Assembly: GCF_014697375.1 (NCBI RefSeq)
Contig: NZ_JACJRS010000053.1
Location: forward strand, 1 to 36,028
Length of the DNA stretch: 36,028 bases
From: Phormidium sp. FACHB-1136
Lineage (GTDB): Bacteria > Cyanobacteriota > Cyanobacteriia > Phormidesmidales > Phormidesmidaceae
Direction: 5' to 3'
Shown: piece by piece, positions 17,092 through 27,415 of the stretch
Position numbering within the stretch: the first letter of the stretch is position 1
Layout of the letters: the number at the start of each line of letters is the position of its first letter
Position numbers and translations under genes: made by a program
Notes under the pieces: model-generated
Database searches by the model: none
Seen by the model: only the letters and a program-made list of their open reading frames with translations
What the model was told of the DNA's origin: nothing

Positions 17092-20000
17092 GGGGCAGGG
17101 GGGGACGACCGTCGGGGCCAAGCGATGAGGGGATCCTGGGCCAGCCGCTGGGAGACCTGGTAGGCTCCGTAGCGGTTGAGGTGGCTAGGATCGGAGAAGT
17201 AGTCGTACTGATCGGGCCAAGCCTGCCCTAGATCGCGGAAGAGAAAGCCGGATTCGGTGGTGGAGAGGGTGAGCATGTGGCGCAAAAACTCCTCCTCGGC
17301 GGCTTGGCGATAGTCGTCGAGGTATTCGTCGGAGAGGGGGGTGTTGATGAAAACAATGGGAATGTTGCGATCCTGGGTGAAGCGCAAGAGTTCATTCAGG
17401 GCGTTCACCTGGGCACCGTCGAGGCGGAAGTCTTCGTAGTCGCCATCGTAGCGACCTGAGACGCGGGCGTAGGTTTGGTAGTAGGTGGCGGGGTTAAACC
17501 GCACTGAGAGCGGCAAAAAGCCATCGCGGTCTAGGGCACTGCCAGCGGGCATGGGGGCATCTAGTTGTTCAAGGGGAACGGAGGTCTCCCCGCCCACCGC
17601 TGGGGTGATGACTCCTAGACGGCTTTGCACCAAGGTTTTGAGGGAATCTCGATTGGGGTGAACCGCCGAAAACTCGCCGATCCGGTCGCTGAGCCATTCG
17701 TCCATGGCTGCATAGCTCTGGGGCAAGGATCGCCCATTGGCCCCAAAGGCAGCGTTCCCTTCCTCCGCCTTGCTGGGGGCCGGGGGCGCATCGGGCCGTT
17801 GGGTCATCAGTTCTCGGTAGCCCGGAGAAGCCACAATGGCGTTGTAGGTCACATCCTCCCGCCCGCTATTGAAGGCTCTGGCCCCATCGGCCCACAGAAT
17901 TAGCCGGGGCAATTGTTCGGGGGTGAGCGCCTGCCGCAGGACTAAATCCACCACTTGGGCCGTTGCGCCATTGATACCAAAGTTGAAAATGCTGAGGTTC
18001 TCGTAGCCTAGGGCCGCTAGTTCCCGCCGCAGCGCCTCTGGATCCACCCCCCGCAGTGCCCGTGAACTGCCAACAATCATCACGTCGGCGGGGCCTTCGG
18101 TGGCGAGGCGTTGGCGGTAGAGGGCCAACTTTTCATTCATTTGCTCGCTGTTGAAGGTGGAGAAGGGCGAATCGGCCACCAGATCGTCAATCGCCACAAG
18201 GGGCTGACTAGGGCTGGCAAACAAATCCGTGGTGCCATCTACAAATCCTCCTTCCGTCGGGGTGGTCTGACCATTGGGCCAATCGAGTTCGGCCAGGGCT
18301 TGGGCAAACTCAGCGTCGGGGTCAGGGGGAGGTGGGGCAACCTGGGTCACCATGGGTTCAGCCTTGGCGGCATTGGCCGGGGGGCGCAGCATTTGCCCCA
18401 AGAGCCAGTCCGCCTGGAGCGCCAATAACACCCCTACCGTTGCCCACACCGCCGCAATTTTTAAGCCCTCCGACCGCTGGGGGCTGGGAGATCGATCCAG
18501 AACGCTAAGGGTCTGAGAACGACTGAAGATCTGAGACTGAACTAGGATCTCCTGCCACCGATCCACCACCGTTGTCCACCAGTGGGCTAGGGCTGCGGCC
18601 TCGGCTTCTGGGGAAATATCGGCGTGGGTGATGGGGCTATCGGGCCGCACCAGCAGTTCATTCACGTAGGCATCGGAGGCCGTAAATTCTGGGGCCGCTG
18701 CGGGAATCAGGCGACGGCGCACCGCAAAGTCTCGGCCATAGCTCCAGGCGGGGCGCAGTTGTCCTGACCGTCGCCCGTAGATGCGTACTCCCTCCAGACC
18801 CACGGGGCTAAGGCTAAGCAGGTAATTGTTCAGCAGGGGGGCGACTAAGCGACGCTGGGGCACCACCGGGCCATCCACCATGATGTGGAGCAATTGATCA
18901 CGCTGGAGCAACTGCACTCGCTGCCCCCCAGTGGCTAGCCGATCCTCTAGGTTGGGGTTGAGTTGGCGGGTGAGCAAAAAGGCTAGGGCGGGCAAATCCC
19001 CCATCTGTCCGAGGTATTCGGGGCTATCGGCCAGGGCGCTGTGCTGGGCGGCGGGCAAATCTAGGTAGTGAACCCAGGTGGGATCGGTCTGGGGATCGGG
19101 CTGGCCGTAGAGAATGGCCCGGTGGATGCCCTGGGGAGCGAGTTCCTCCAGGGCGCTAGACAGGGTTTCCACAATTTCCGATTGGGACTGCACTACCGTC
19201 GGCACCGGAGGATTGGCCTCGCCCTGGGGCTGGCAGAGCACATGGAGGGTGTCGCCGTTGAGGGTGGTTTCCACGGTCAGGTGGTAGCGCTCTAGGATCG
19301 AGGCCATCAGCCGCCCTAGGGAGGCCACATCGCCCCAGCGGCTCCATTCCCGCAGCATTTCCTCCGGCGGGGTGAGGTCAATGCGGAGGCTCCAGTCGGG
19401 CTTGGCCTCCCCCCGCACCTGGAGCAGGAGCACGGCGTCTTTGAACTGGGTGAGTTGGAGCCGTCGCAGGCGCTCGGCGGTGGGGCGGGCAATCAGGGAA
19501 GGATCGGGGCTGTAGGCCGCTTCACAGAGAATCCACAACCGGGGAATGGTGGCTTCCCCCTCCGGGGAGGCTGGAGACGGTATTTCCCCCTCGGCGAGAC
19601 CATCGGGGCTAGGGGGATCGGGGAGAATGGCGCGGCGGTGCAGGTGGGCCAAGCCCGGAATAGCCTTGACGCTAACCCACACCCCCACATCCAGGGCGCT
19701 GAGGGTTTCGCTCAGGTACCAGGCAATGGCCTCTGGATCTCCTTTTCGGGCCAAGCTCAGGTTGGACAGCACCATCGCCCCGCCGCCCGTAGCGCCATCC
19801 TGTAAAATCTGGGGGTGATCCTGGGCATAGCTAGCCAGGAGCGTCTGGGCGGCTTGGAGATCTTCCTCGTCTTGGTTCTCTAGCACCAGTTGGGCCAAGT
19901 GGCGCTCTAGGCGATTGAGATAAATGGGAGCCGTCCAGTCTGGATGGGGCTGGCCCTGACGGCGACTGTAGAGATAGATCTGGTAAACCTGGGGATAGGT

Positions 20001-20234
20001 CTGGTGCAGCCAGCCCTGATCCCGATCCTCCAGTAAGGCCCGCACCAATCGCAGCAGCACCGAAGACTGTTCTAGGGCATCGGGGGTTTCGCAGAGCACA
20101 TGGAGGATGTTGCCCCGCAGTTTCGTGTGCAGTTCGGCCCTGGGCTGCCCTAGGTGTTCCTTCAGCCAGCCTAAAATCCCCGGTGCCGTGGGGGCACTGG
20201 CCGAGGCTTGGAATTTGGAGAGGGAGACAGGCAT
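17088..20234 (-). CDS. large SGNH/DUF1574-like protein with N-terminal repeated cytoplasmic domain, MBOAT partner
   Basis: A 1048-aa protein. The N-terminal 1-590 holds at least three divergent copies of a module with a core like L-H(V/I)LCxxP...LL..L..G..(V/I)YG or IYxRRxGQxxPxW (about 30-105, 315-395, 435-505). A single transmembrane segment lies at about 592-614 (IAAVWATVGVLLALQADWLLG). The extracytoplasmic C-terminus (615-1048) is an SGNH hydrolase-like domain with GSSRALRGVD (S723 or S724), NFGINGAT, WADGARAF and DPSHLNRYGAY (D1015, H1018), as in DltD/AlgX-type proteins and cyanobacterial DUF1574. It probably completes O-acyl transfer with the MBOAT protein. The cytoplasmic repeats may regulate or scaffold it. 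ATGA coupling to the next gene is seen directly; the domain name DUF1574 is recalled, not searched. Confidence 0.85.
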   Translation of the reverse strand: MPVSLSKFQASASAPTAPGILGWLKEHLGQPRAELHTKLRGNILHVLCETPDALEQSSVLLRLVRALLEDRDQGWLHQTYPQVYQIYLYSRRQGQPHPDWTAPIYLNRLERHLAQLVLENQDEEDLQAAQTLLASYAQDHPQILQDGATGGGAMVLSNLSLARKGDPEAIAWYLSETLSALDVGVWVSVKAIPGLAHLHRRAILPDPPSPDGLAEGEIPSPASPEGEATIPRLWILCEAAYSPDPSLIARPTAERLRRLQLTQFKDAVLLLQVRGEAKPDWSLRIDLTPPEEMLREWSRWGDVASLGRLMASILERYHLTVETTLNGDTLHVLCQPQGEANPPVPTVVQSQSEIVETLSSALEELAPQGIHRAILYGQPDPQTDPTWVHYLDLPAAQHSALADSPEYLGQMGDLPALAFLLTRQLNPNLEDRLATGGQRVQLLQRDQLLHIMVDGPVVPQRRLVAPLLNNYLLSLSPVGLEGVRIYGRRSGQLRPAWSYGRDFAVRRRLIPAAAPEFTASDAYVNELLVRPDSPITHADISPEAEAAALAHWWTTVVDRWQEILVQSQIFSRSQTLSVLDRSPSPQRSEGLKIAAVWATVGVLLALQADWLLGQMLRPPANAAKAEPMVTQVAPPPPDPDAEFAQALAELDWPNGQTTPTEGGFVDGTTDLFASPSQPLVAIDDLVADSPFSTFNSEQMNEKLALYRQRLATEGPADVMIVGSSRALRGVDPEALRRELAALGYENLSIFNFGINGATAQVVDLVLRQALTPEQLPRLILWADGARAFNSGREDVTYNAIVASPGYRELMTQRPDAPPAPSKAEEGNAAFGANGRSLPQSYAAMDEWLSDRIGEFSAVHPNRDSLKTLVQSRLGVITPAVGGETSVPLEQLDAPMPAGSALDRDGFLPLSVRFNPATYYQTYARVSGRYDGDYEDFRLDGAQVNALNELLRFTQDRNIPIVFINTPLSDEYLDDYRQAAEEEFLRHMLTLSTTESGFLFRDLGQAWPDQYDYFSDPSHLNRYGAYQVSQRLAQDPLIAWPRRSSPPAP

Positions 20235-20668
20235 AGACGCTGCTGGGCTAATCCCTTGAACTTCCGTCGCAACTGAGGCAATGTATCCGCTGTAGATGGA
20301 TGCCGTTGTTCAGATATCCGTCTACCCCTAGGGTATCGCGCCCATCGGTGGATCATCATTCCCCCTAGGGGTGAGTCAGGGGTGAATCAGCGGTGGGGTA
20401 GACGACCGCTGATCGCCCTCACCCAAATTCCATGATCCAAACGGCCAAAGCGTTGCTGGTCATAGCTTAGGAGCACCCCTATCGATCAGGGCAGATCAGA
20501 GAGTTGGGGGGCTGGGCCGGACATAGCACTGAAGCATACCGCAGTCTAGCCCATTGGTCGCATTTGACGCTGAATTTATGATCCCCTGACGCAGCCCTAG
20601 GGGCCGGATAGCCAAGGGTATGATGGAAAAGGATACGACCGTTTAGCTTTTGCCCTGCCTTAGCGCCT
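20235..20668. other. intergenic region with a 9-bp hairpin
   Basis: About 430 bp upstream of the SGNH gene, reading left, and of a small ORF, reading right. ATCAGCGGT (20386-20394) and ACCGCTGAT (20405-20413) form a perfect stem with a 10-nt loop. GGGGTGA(G/A)TCA is repeated just before it. CCCCTAGGGG-type palindromes also occur (20326, 20361). No RNA gene is recognised. Confidence 0.45.
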
Positions 20669-20920
20669 ATGTTTGTCTCCAGCCGTGTCTCCAGCGATCA
20701 GCCTCCGGTTTCTCCGTCTCCTGTCCGGCCCCGGCCTGGGTCAGCGTCGATGGCGGTCTTCACCACCCACCTCCTGGTTGGATCCCTCGTTCCCCCGGTT
20801 CTCCTAGGGCTGATTGCGGCCCGTATCGTGGCCGATGGCTTTCGGCAGGCGGGTCTGGTAGGCGAACAATTGCTCCAGGGCCAGCGTCTCCCCCACCTCC
20901 ATGTTCATCCCCAGGATTAG
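20669..20920 (+). CDS. possible small membrane protein, 83 aa or shorter
   Basis: The open frame codes for MFVSSRVSSDQPPVSPSPV and on through a hydrophobic helix, FTTHLLVGSLVPPVLLGLIA, to QGQRLPHLHVHPQD. The second half, from MAVFTTHLL (ATG at 20750), looks like a real single-pass protein; the first 27 residues are Ser/Pro-rich and may be leader DNA. There is no clear Shine-Dalgarno at either start. It precedes ppc by 162 bp on the same strand. TTGACA at 20993-20998 and TATAAA at 21010-21015 in that gap are too close together for a standard promoter. Function unknown; it could be spurious. Confidence 0.45.
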   Translation: MFVSSRVSSDQPPVSPSPVRPRPGSASMAVFTTHLLVGSLVPPVLLGLIAARIVADGFRQAGLVGEQLLQGQRLPHLHVHPQD

Positions 20921-21082
20921 AGGATGCCCCCAATCTTCCCCCAGATCAGGGCGACCCTGGCCCATCCCTCTAGATCACCTGCGGGAAGGAAATTGACATT
21001 TACCGTCCCTATAAACTTCTTCTATACCAGCTAATCCTATAGAATTCTTGCGATACTGCTGTTCTCTCCCTAAACCCTACCC

Positions 21083-24000
21083 ATGAGCTCAACGCTGCAC
21101 CCCTCTGGGGATCTTCTGCCCATCCCCCCATCCCCTCAGCCAGAGACTCCTGATCCCCTCACCACTCCGACCTCCAGCCAAGACCTGCTGCTGCGCCATC
21201 GCCTGCGGGTGGTGGAAGACCTGTGGGAAAATGTGCTGGATCATGCCTGTGGGCCAGAGCTATTGACCCTGCTGCGGCAGTTGCGGCGCATGTGTTCCCC
21301 CGAAGGGCAGGCTCCCACCACCGACGAAGCCCGCGTGAAGGCGGTGGTGGATGTGGTAGAGGGGCTGGATCTAGAGGATGCGATTCGGGCCTCACGGGCC
21401 TTTGCCCTCTATTTCCAGCTTATTAATATTGTTGAACAGCACTATGAGCAGCGGGGGCAGCAGCAGCAGTATCGCGCCGCCTACCAAACCTCCGATTTGG
21501 CGCAGTGGGGGAACAAGGCCGTTCTAGACACCCACCCCGTCCTGGGCACCGAGGAAGGCGAAGAGGGAGCCAGCGGCCACTCCTTCCAGGCCGATTTACT
21601 CAACCGCAGCATGGCCGATCCGGCCAGCCTCCGCCGGGAAGCGGGCACCTTTCACTGGCTATTTCCCACCCTCAAGCGGCTGAATGTGCCCCCCCAACTG
21701 ATTCAAAACTTGATTAACCAGTTGGATGTGCGCCTAGTCTTCACCGCCCACCCCACGGAAATTGTCCGCCACACCATCCGCGACAAGCAGCGCCGCATCG
21801 CCAACATTCTGCGCCAGATGGATCAGGCGGAGGAGGGAGCCCAAACCCTGGGGCTGGTTTCCTCCTGGGAGATTGAATCCCTCAAGGCGGAACTCACGGA
21901 GGAAATTCGCCTCTGGTGGCGCACCGACGAACTGCACCAGTTCAAGCCCTCGGTGCTCGACGAAGTGGACTACACCCTGCACTACTTCCAGGTCGTGCTG
22001 TTCGAGACCCTGCCCCAACTCTACCAACGCTTTGAGCGAGCCATTACCACCACCTTCCCCGAATTGGATCCGCCCCGCCATCGGTTTTGCCGATTTGGAT
22101 CCTGGGTGGGGGCCGACCGTGACGGCAACCCCTCCGTGACCCCGGAGGTGACCTGGAAAACCGCCTGCTACCAGCGCAACCTAGTGCTGAACAAATACGT
22201 GCTTTCTGTGGAGCGCCTAACGGAACTGCTCAGCCTCTCCCTGCACTGGAGCGAGGTACTGCCGGAACTGCTGGAATCCCTGGAACAAGACCAGGTGAAA
22301 ATGCCAGAAATCTACGACCAACTGGCTATTCGCTACCGCCAGGAACCCTATCGCCTCAAGCTGGCCTACATTAAACAGCGCCTCAAAAACACCCTAGCCC
22401 GCAGCGAGGCAATGTACCAGGGCGACCCCTTGGCGGATCGGTTCCGGGAAACCAGCCCCACCACCTCCATCTACCGGGATGGGGAAGAGTTTTTGGCGGA
22501 ACTGCGCCTGATTCATCGCAACCTGGAGGCCACCGGGCTGCACTGCCAGGAGTTGGATACCCTGATCTGCCAGGTGGAAATCTTCGGCTTCAACCTAGCC
22601 CAGCTTGACCTGCGCCAGGAAAGCTCTCGCCATTCCGACGCCCTCGACGAGATTGCCCAGTACCTCCAGCTTCTCCCCCAGCCCTACAGCGACCTTTCCG
22701 AGGCCGAGAAAACCGCCTGGTTGGTGTCGGAACTGCAAACCCGACGACCGCTGATTCCGGGGGAACTGCCCTTCTCCGAGAAAACCCGCGAAACCATCGA
22801 AACCCTGCGCATGGTGCGCCAACTGCACCAGGAGTTTGGGCCAGACATCTGCTTCAGCTACGTGATCAGCATGAGCCACAACGTCAGTGACATGCTGGAG
22901 GTGTTGCTGCTGGCCAAGGAAGCCGGACTCTACGACCCCGTCACCGGACTGAGCGGCATTCAACCCGTGCCCCTGTTTGAAACCGTGGAAGACCTGCAAC
23001 GGGCCCCCAGCGCCATGCAGGAGCTGTTTGAGATTCCCCTCTATCTCAAGATGCTGCAAGGCCGAGCCGCCCAAGTCGCGGCCAGCCATGTGGCCACCTC
23101 TACCCCAGTGCCCCTGCAAGAGGTGATGCTGGGCTACTCCGACAGCAACAAAGATTCCGGTTTCCTCAGCAGCAACTGGGAAATTCACAAGGCCCAGCAG
23201 GCACTCCAGGAAACAGCAGACAAGTTCTCGGTGGCCCTGAGGATTTTCCACGGGCGGGGCGGTTCCGTGGGGCGCGGCGGTGGCCCTGCCTACGAAGCCA
23301 TCCTGGCCCAGCCGGGCCGCAGCATCAAGGGCCGCATCAAAATTACCGAGCAGGGGGAAGTTCTGGCCTCCAAATATAACCTGCCCGACTTGGCCCTCTA
23401 CAACCTCGAAACCGTGACCACGGCGGTGCTCCAGGCCAGCATCCTCAGCAACAGCTTCGACGACATCAAGCCCTGGAACGCCACCATGGAAGAACTGGCG
23501 GCCCGATCCCGTCGCCACTATCGCCAGCTCATCTACGAGCAACCGGATCTGGTGGACTTCTTCCACCAAGTCACCCCCATCCAGGAAATCAGCCAGTTGC
23601 AGATTAGCTCTCGTCCCGCCCGTCGTGGCGGCAAGAAGGATCTCAGCAGCCTGCGGGCCATTCCCTGGGTGTTTAGCTGGACGCAAGCCCGATTCCTACT
23701 GCCCTCCTGGTATGGGGTGGGCACCGCCCTAGAGGAATTTTTGCAGGAAGCCCCGGAGGAACACCTGAAACTGTTGCGCTACTTCTACCACAAGTGGCCC
23801 TTCTTCAAGATGGTGATCTCCAAGGTGGAAATGACTCTGGCCAAGGTAGACCTGCAAATTGCTGAGCACTACGTGCGGGAACTATCGCATCCGGATGATC
23901 AGGAACGGTTTATCGCCCTGTTTGGCTCCATTTCCCAGGAGTTCACCCTCACCCGCGACAAGGTGCTACAAATCACGGGTCACGAGCGCCTGTTAGATAA

Positions 24001-24211
24001 CTACCCCGACCTTCAGCGATCCGTCTACCTTCGCAACGGCACCATCGTCCCCCTGGGCTTCCTGCAAGTGGCTCTCCTGAAGCGCTTGCGTCAATACAAA
24101 GACCAATCCGCCACGGGGATCATCCGCTCCCGCTATAGCCAGGGGGAACTGCTGCGCGGAGCCTTGCTGACCATCAACGGTATCGCCGCCGGAATGCGGA
24201 ATACGGGCTAG
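21083..24211 (+). CDS. ppc: phosphoenolpyruvate carboxylase
   Basis: A 1042-aa cytoplasmic enzyme that carboxylates PEP with bicarbonate to oxaloacetate, the anaplerotic C4 entry to the incomplete or modified TCA cycle of cyanobacteria. Diagnostic motifs are intact: [13 protein letters not shown] with catalytic H223, [31 protein letters not shown], the Gly-rich loop [40 protein letters not shown] and the invariant C-terminus AAGMRNTG. The length fits cyanobacterial PEPC, which carries an N-terminal extension. The ATG at 21083 starts [11 protein letters not shown]. No partner gene is adjacent; the downstream Ca2+-ATPase gene is convergent. A long antisense frame at 22595-23686 is a codon-bias shadow. 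Confidence 0.99.
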   Translation: MSSTLHPSGDLLPIPPSPQPETPDPLTTPTSSQDLLLRHRLRVVEDLWENVLDHACGPELLTLLRQLRRMCSPEGQAPTTDEARVKAVVDVVEGLDLEDAIRASRAFALYFQLINIVEQHYEQRGQQQQYRAAYQTSDLAQWGNKAVLDTHPVLGTEEGEEGASGHSFQADLLNRSMADPASLRREAGTFHWLFPTLKRLNVPPQLIQNLINQLDVRLVFTAHPTEIVRHTIRDKQRRIANILRQMDQAEEGAQTLGLVSSWEIESLKAELTEEIRLWWRTDELHQFKPSVLDEVDYTLHYFQVVLFETLPQLYQRFERAITTTFPELDPPRHRFCRFGSWVGADRDGNPSVTPEVTWKTACYQRNLVLNKYVLSVERLTELLSLSLHWSEVLPELLESLEQDQVKMPEIYDQLAIRYRQEPYRLKLAYIKQRLKNTLARSEAMYQGDPLADRFRETSPTTSIYRDGEEFLAELRLIHRNLEATGLHCQELDTLICQVEIFGFNLAQLDLRQESSRHSDALDEIAQYLQLLPQPYSDLSEAEKTAWLVSELQTRRPLIPGELPFSEKTRETIETLRMVRQLHQEFGPDICFSYVISMSHNVSDMLEVLLLAKEAGLYDPVTGLSGIQPVPLFETVEDLQRAPSAMQELFEIPLYLKMLQGRAAQVAASHVATSTPVPLQEVMLGYSDSNKDSGFLSSNWEIHKAQQALQETADKFSVALRIFHGRGGSVGRGGGPAYEAILAQPGRSIKGRIKITEQGEVLASKYNLPDLALYNLETVTTAVLQASILSNSFDDIKPWNATMEELAARSRRHYRQLIYEQPDLVDFFHQVTPIQEISQLQISSRPARRGGKKDLSSLRAIPWVFSWTQARFLLPSWYGVGTALEEFLQEAPEEHLKLLRYFYHKWPFFKMVISKVEMTLAKVDLQIAEHYVRELSHPDDQERFIALFGSISQEFTLTRDKVLQITGHERLLDNYPDLQRSVYLRNGTIVPLGFLQVALLKRLRQYKDQSATGIIRSRYSQGELLRGALLTINGIAAGMRNTG

Positions 24212-24298
24212 GGTTCGGTGGGATTAGGCACAGATCTGAACAAGGCCCATGGAGGATGGGTGGGTCTTGCCAGGTTGGTCGCTTAGGGCTTCACCCGC

Positions 24299-27112
24299 TT
24301 AGGTTCTGACCACCTTGCCCCGCAGACGGCGGTAGATTTTCTCGAACTCGACCCAGACAAACAGCAGTGAGCTAAAGCCCACACAAATCAACAGTTCTAG
24401 GGGGCTGATCAGGTGGGTGCCAAAGAAGTTGCGCAGGGGTTCGATGTAGATCAGCATCAGTTGCAGCGCGGTGGTCATCACCACGGCAAACAGCACGAAG
24501 GGGTTTGACCAGGGCGAGGTTTCTATCGTCAGCCGATTGTCGGAACGGACGGCGATGGCATGGCCCATTTGGGCAATGCAGAGGGTGGTAAAGACCATGG
24601 TTTTCCAACGGTCTGCCGATAGGGTGGGGGTGACGTAGGCCAGGGATTCGTGGTAGGCCCACACCATCATGGTGACGGAAATGACCGTGAAGACGAGGCC
24701 AATCCGCAGCATATAGGCCCCTAAACCACGGGCAAAGATGCTTTCCTGAGGGTCGTGGGGAGGCTGTTCCATCACGTCGGGGGCGGCGGGTTCCACCGCA
24801 AGGGCTAGGGCTGGGAAACCGTCCGTCACCAGGTTCATCCAGAGAATTTGCAGGGGGCTGAGGGGCACATCCAAAATCGGCAGCAGCAGGGGCGAGAGGG
24901 CAATGGTGAGCAGTTCGCCAATGTTGGAACCGAGGATGTATTTCACGAAGCGGCGAATGTTGGTGTAGACCACGCGCCCCTCTTCGGTGGCGGCGACGAT
25001 GGTGGCAAAGTTGTCGTCCAGCAGCACCATGTCGCTGGCTTCTTTGCTCACGTCGGTGCCTGTGATGCCCATGGCAATGCCAATTTCCGCCTGCTTGAGG
25101 GCGGGGGCATCGTTCACACCGTCCCCGGTCATGGCTACAATTTGGTGATCCTTTTGCAGGGCTTGTACAATCCGCAGCTTGTGTTCGGGGGAAACACGGG
25201 CGTAGACATTTACCGCCTTCACCGCCGCCTCCAGTTCCGACTGGCCCATGGCCTCTAGCTGGGTGCCACTGAGCACCTGGGTGTCGGGATCGGCGATACC
25301 CAAATCCTGGGCGATGGTCATGGCCGTAAGCTGGTGGTCACCCGTGATCATCATGGGGCGAATCCCGGCGGCCCGACAGCGTTCCACCGCCACCTTCACC
25401 TCCGGGCGCAGGGCGTCAATCATCCCCACCAGCCCCAGCCAGATTAGGTTTTGCTCGGCTTGGTCGGGATTTTCTTCCCTGGGCAATTCCCCCAGACTGC
25501 GGTAGGCAAACCCCAACACCCGTAACCCCTTCGCCGCCATGGCCGTGTTGTCGGCAAGGATGCGAGATCGAACCTCCGCTGTCAGCGGCACAGGTTGTTG
25601 GCCCTCCAGGAAACCTGTGCAGCAATCTAGCAGCAGTTCCGGCGACCCCTTGGCCAGCATCAGGTAGGGCGAGGGGGATACATCGTTGGGGAGAGTCACG
25701 GTTTCTCCCAAAGCCTCCGCACCGCTGAGGATGACGCTCATCCGTTTGCGCTCGGAGGAAAAGGGAAATTCCGCCACCCGCTGGAGGGTATGGGTAAGCT
25801 GATGACGGTCTAATCCACTTTTGGCGGCCATCACCACCAGGGCTCCTTCCGTGGGGTCGCCCAAAATACTCCATTCCCCGGCTTCTTTTTGCAGGGCGGC
25901 ATCGTTGCACAGCAGCCCATCCAGCAGCAGCAGGGCCAGGTCTGGGCTTTGGCGCGGATCAATGGCTTGGTCTTGGGCGAGGAATTCTCCCTCGGGGGCG
26001 TAGCCATGGCCCGTGATCTGCACCTGCTGGGACAGCGTGTGTAGCCGCTGCACAATCATCTTGTTTTGGGTCAGGGTGCCGGTTTTGTCCGAGCAAATGG
26101 TGGTGACAGATCCGAGGGTTTCCACCGCTGGCAAGCGACGGATGAGGGCATTGCGGCGCACCATCCGCTGGGTACCAATGGCCAGGGTAACGGTAATCAC
26201 CGCAGGCAGACCTTCTGGCACCACCGCCACCGCCATACTCAGGGCCACCTCTAGCAGGGGCTCAAAGGCTTTCCAGCCCCCCACTAGCACCCCAATGCCC
26301 ACCACCAGGGCCACCAAAATCAGGGATCCGCTGACCAGCACATTACCCAACTGATTCATGCGTTGCTGGAGGGGGGTGGGGTCGTTTTCCACCGATTGCA
26401 GCATGGCGGCAATGCGCCCCAGCTCGGTCTTCATCCCGGTGTGGGTCACGAGAACCTTGCCCCGACCTTGGAGCACTTCGGTGCCCTGAAACAGTAGGTT
26501 TTTACGGTCGGCCAAGGGAGTCGGTTCCGCCAGCACAATCTGGGCCTGCTTACTGGCTCCGTGGGCCTCTCCGGTCAGGGCCGATTCCCGCACTTGCAGG
26601 TTGGCCGACTCCAGTAGCCGTCCATCGGCAGGAACTTGATCGCCCGCCTCTAGCAGCACCACATCACCGGGAACGAGATCCTGGGAGGGCACTTCCTGGG
26701 AACGCCCATCCCGCTGAACCCGCACGCTGGGGGAGGCCATTTTTTTGAGGGCGGCTAGGGCTTTTTCGGCGCGGCTTTCTTGGAAGTAGCCCAGCACCCC
26801 ATTCAAAATCACGATGGAGAAAATTGCGATGGCATCCTTGGGAAACTCCTGGTGGCGCAAGGACAGCACCCCAGACACCACCGCCACCGCCACCAACATC
26901 AACAGCATGATGTTCGTGAACTGATCCAACAAAATTCGCCAGGGGGGCCGCCCGCCAAATTCCTCTAGTTCATTGGGGCCATAGGTCTGTCGTCGGTCAA
27001 TAATCGTTTGAGCCGCTAGCCCCTTTTCAGCATCGCTCTCCAATAACACCAACGCTTGGTTGGCATCAACGGTATGCCAAAGCGGATCCACCGTGGGCTG
27101 AACTGTATCCAT
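24299..27112 (-). CDS. P-type Ca2+-transporting ATPase (type IIA, PacL-like)
   Basis: A 937-aa membrane pump that probably exports Ca2+ using ATP. Domains in order: cation-ATPase N-terminal domain (about 10-75), TM1-2, actuator domain with [10 protein letters not shown] (about 180, TGE loop), TM3-4 with the ion-site motif VPEGLP (299-303), phosphorylation motif CSDKTGTLT (D342), nucleotide domain with [11 protein letters not shown], hinge [13 protein letters not shown], then TM5-10. Ion-ligand motifs GSNIGELL (TM5) and [12 protein letters not shown] (TM6) match SERCA/PacL two-site Ca2+ pumps rather than P3 or heavy-metal types. The ATG at 27112 (MDTVQ) is preferred to the TTG two codons earlier. 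Convergent with ppc; monocistronic. pacL is the likely name, but subfamily paralogues are common. Confidence 0.95.
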   Translation of the reverse strand: MDTVQPTVDPLWHTVDANQALVLLESDAEKGLAAQTIIDRRQTYGPNELEEFGGRPPWRILLDQFTNIMLLMLVAVAVVSGVLSLRHQEFPKDAIAIFSIVILNGVLGYFQESRAEKALAALKKMASPSVRVQRDGRSQEVPSQDLVPGDVVLLEAGDQVPADGRLLESANLQVRESALTGEAHGASKQAQIVLAEPTPLADRKNLLFQGTEVLQGRGKVLVTHTGMKTELGRIAAMLQSVENDPTPLQQRMNQLGNVLVSGSLILVALVVGIGVLVGGWKAFEPLLEVALSMAVAVVPEGLPAVITVTLAIGTQRMVRRNALIRRLPAVETLGSVTTICSDKTGTLTQNKMIVQRLHTLSQQVQITGHGYAPEGEFLAQDQAIDPRQSPDLALLLLDGLLCNDAALQKEAGEWSILGDPTEGALVVMAAKSGLDRHQLTHTLQRVAEFPFSSERKRMSVILSGAEALGETVTLPNDVSPSPYLMLAKGSPELLLDCCTGFLEGQQPVPLTAEVRSRILADNTAMAAKGLRVLGFAYRSLGELPREENPDQAEQNLIWLGLVGMIDALRPEVKVAVERCRAAGIRPMMITGDHQLTAMTIAQDLGIADPDTQVLSGTQLEAMGQSELEAAVKAVNVYARVSPEHKLRIVQALQKDHQIVAMTGDGVNDAPALKQAEIGIAMGITGTDVSKEASDMVLLDDNFATIVAATEEGRVVYTNIRRFVKYILGSNIGELLTIALSPLLLPILDVPLSPLQILWMNLVTDGFPALALAVEPAAPDVMEQPPHDPQESIFARGLGAYMLRIGLVFTVISVTMMVWAYHESLAYVTPTLSADRWKTMVFTTLCIAQMGHAIAVRSDNRLTIETSPWSNPFVLFAVVMTTALQLMLIYIEPLRNFFGTHLISPLELLICVGFSSLLFVWVEFEKIYRRLRGKVVRT

Positions 27113-27288
27113 GAACAAGTACCGACTGCCAATGGGCCAACGCCTTTAATGGTATAGCGGCAACCAGTCTTCAGGGGCTAGGTTTAGATTTTTGCCTGAA
27201 TGTAACAAAATGCCGCCGCCATCCCGGCCCAGTTGTCAGGTTTCGTTGCTGATGGTGTCGTTGTTTGTCCGGATTGGATCCCCCCTAG

Positions 27289-27374
27289 CCCCCCTTAATT
27301 AAGGGGGGAACCAGCGCCACAGTCCCCCTTAATTAAGGAGGGAACCAGCGCCACAGTCCCCCTTTTCAAGGGGG
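27289..27374. repeat. 34-bp tandem repeat built on TTAATTAA palindromes
   Basis: CCCCCCTTAATTAAGGGGGG (27289-27308) is a perfect 20-bp palindrome. A 34-bp period carries it to 27324 (CCCCCTTAATTAAGGAGGG) and to 27358 (CCCCCTTTTCAAGGGGG), joined each time by AACCAGCGCCACAGT. This repeat type is frequent between genes of filamentous cyanobacteria. It lies between the divergent start of the Ca2+-ATPase and the end of the GST gene and could form stacked hairpins. Confidence 0.85.
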
Positions 27375-27415
27375 ATTTAGGGGGAGGGCTAAAGGGTCTT
27401 TGCGATCTCCGATGC

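Noticed and set aside
20993..21028. ppc promoter from TTGACA and TATAAA/TATACC
   Set aside because: The spacers (11 or 24 nt) are outside the normal range, so no promoter is called.
22595..23686. 363-aa open frame antisense to ppc
   Set aside because: It lies wholly inside a certain PEP carboxylase gene. Its composition (Gly/His/Leu-rich) is that of a codon-bias shadow and no family is recognisable.
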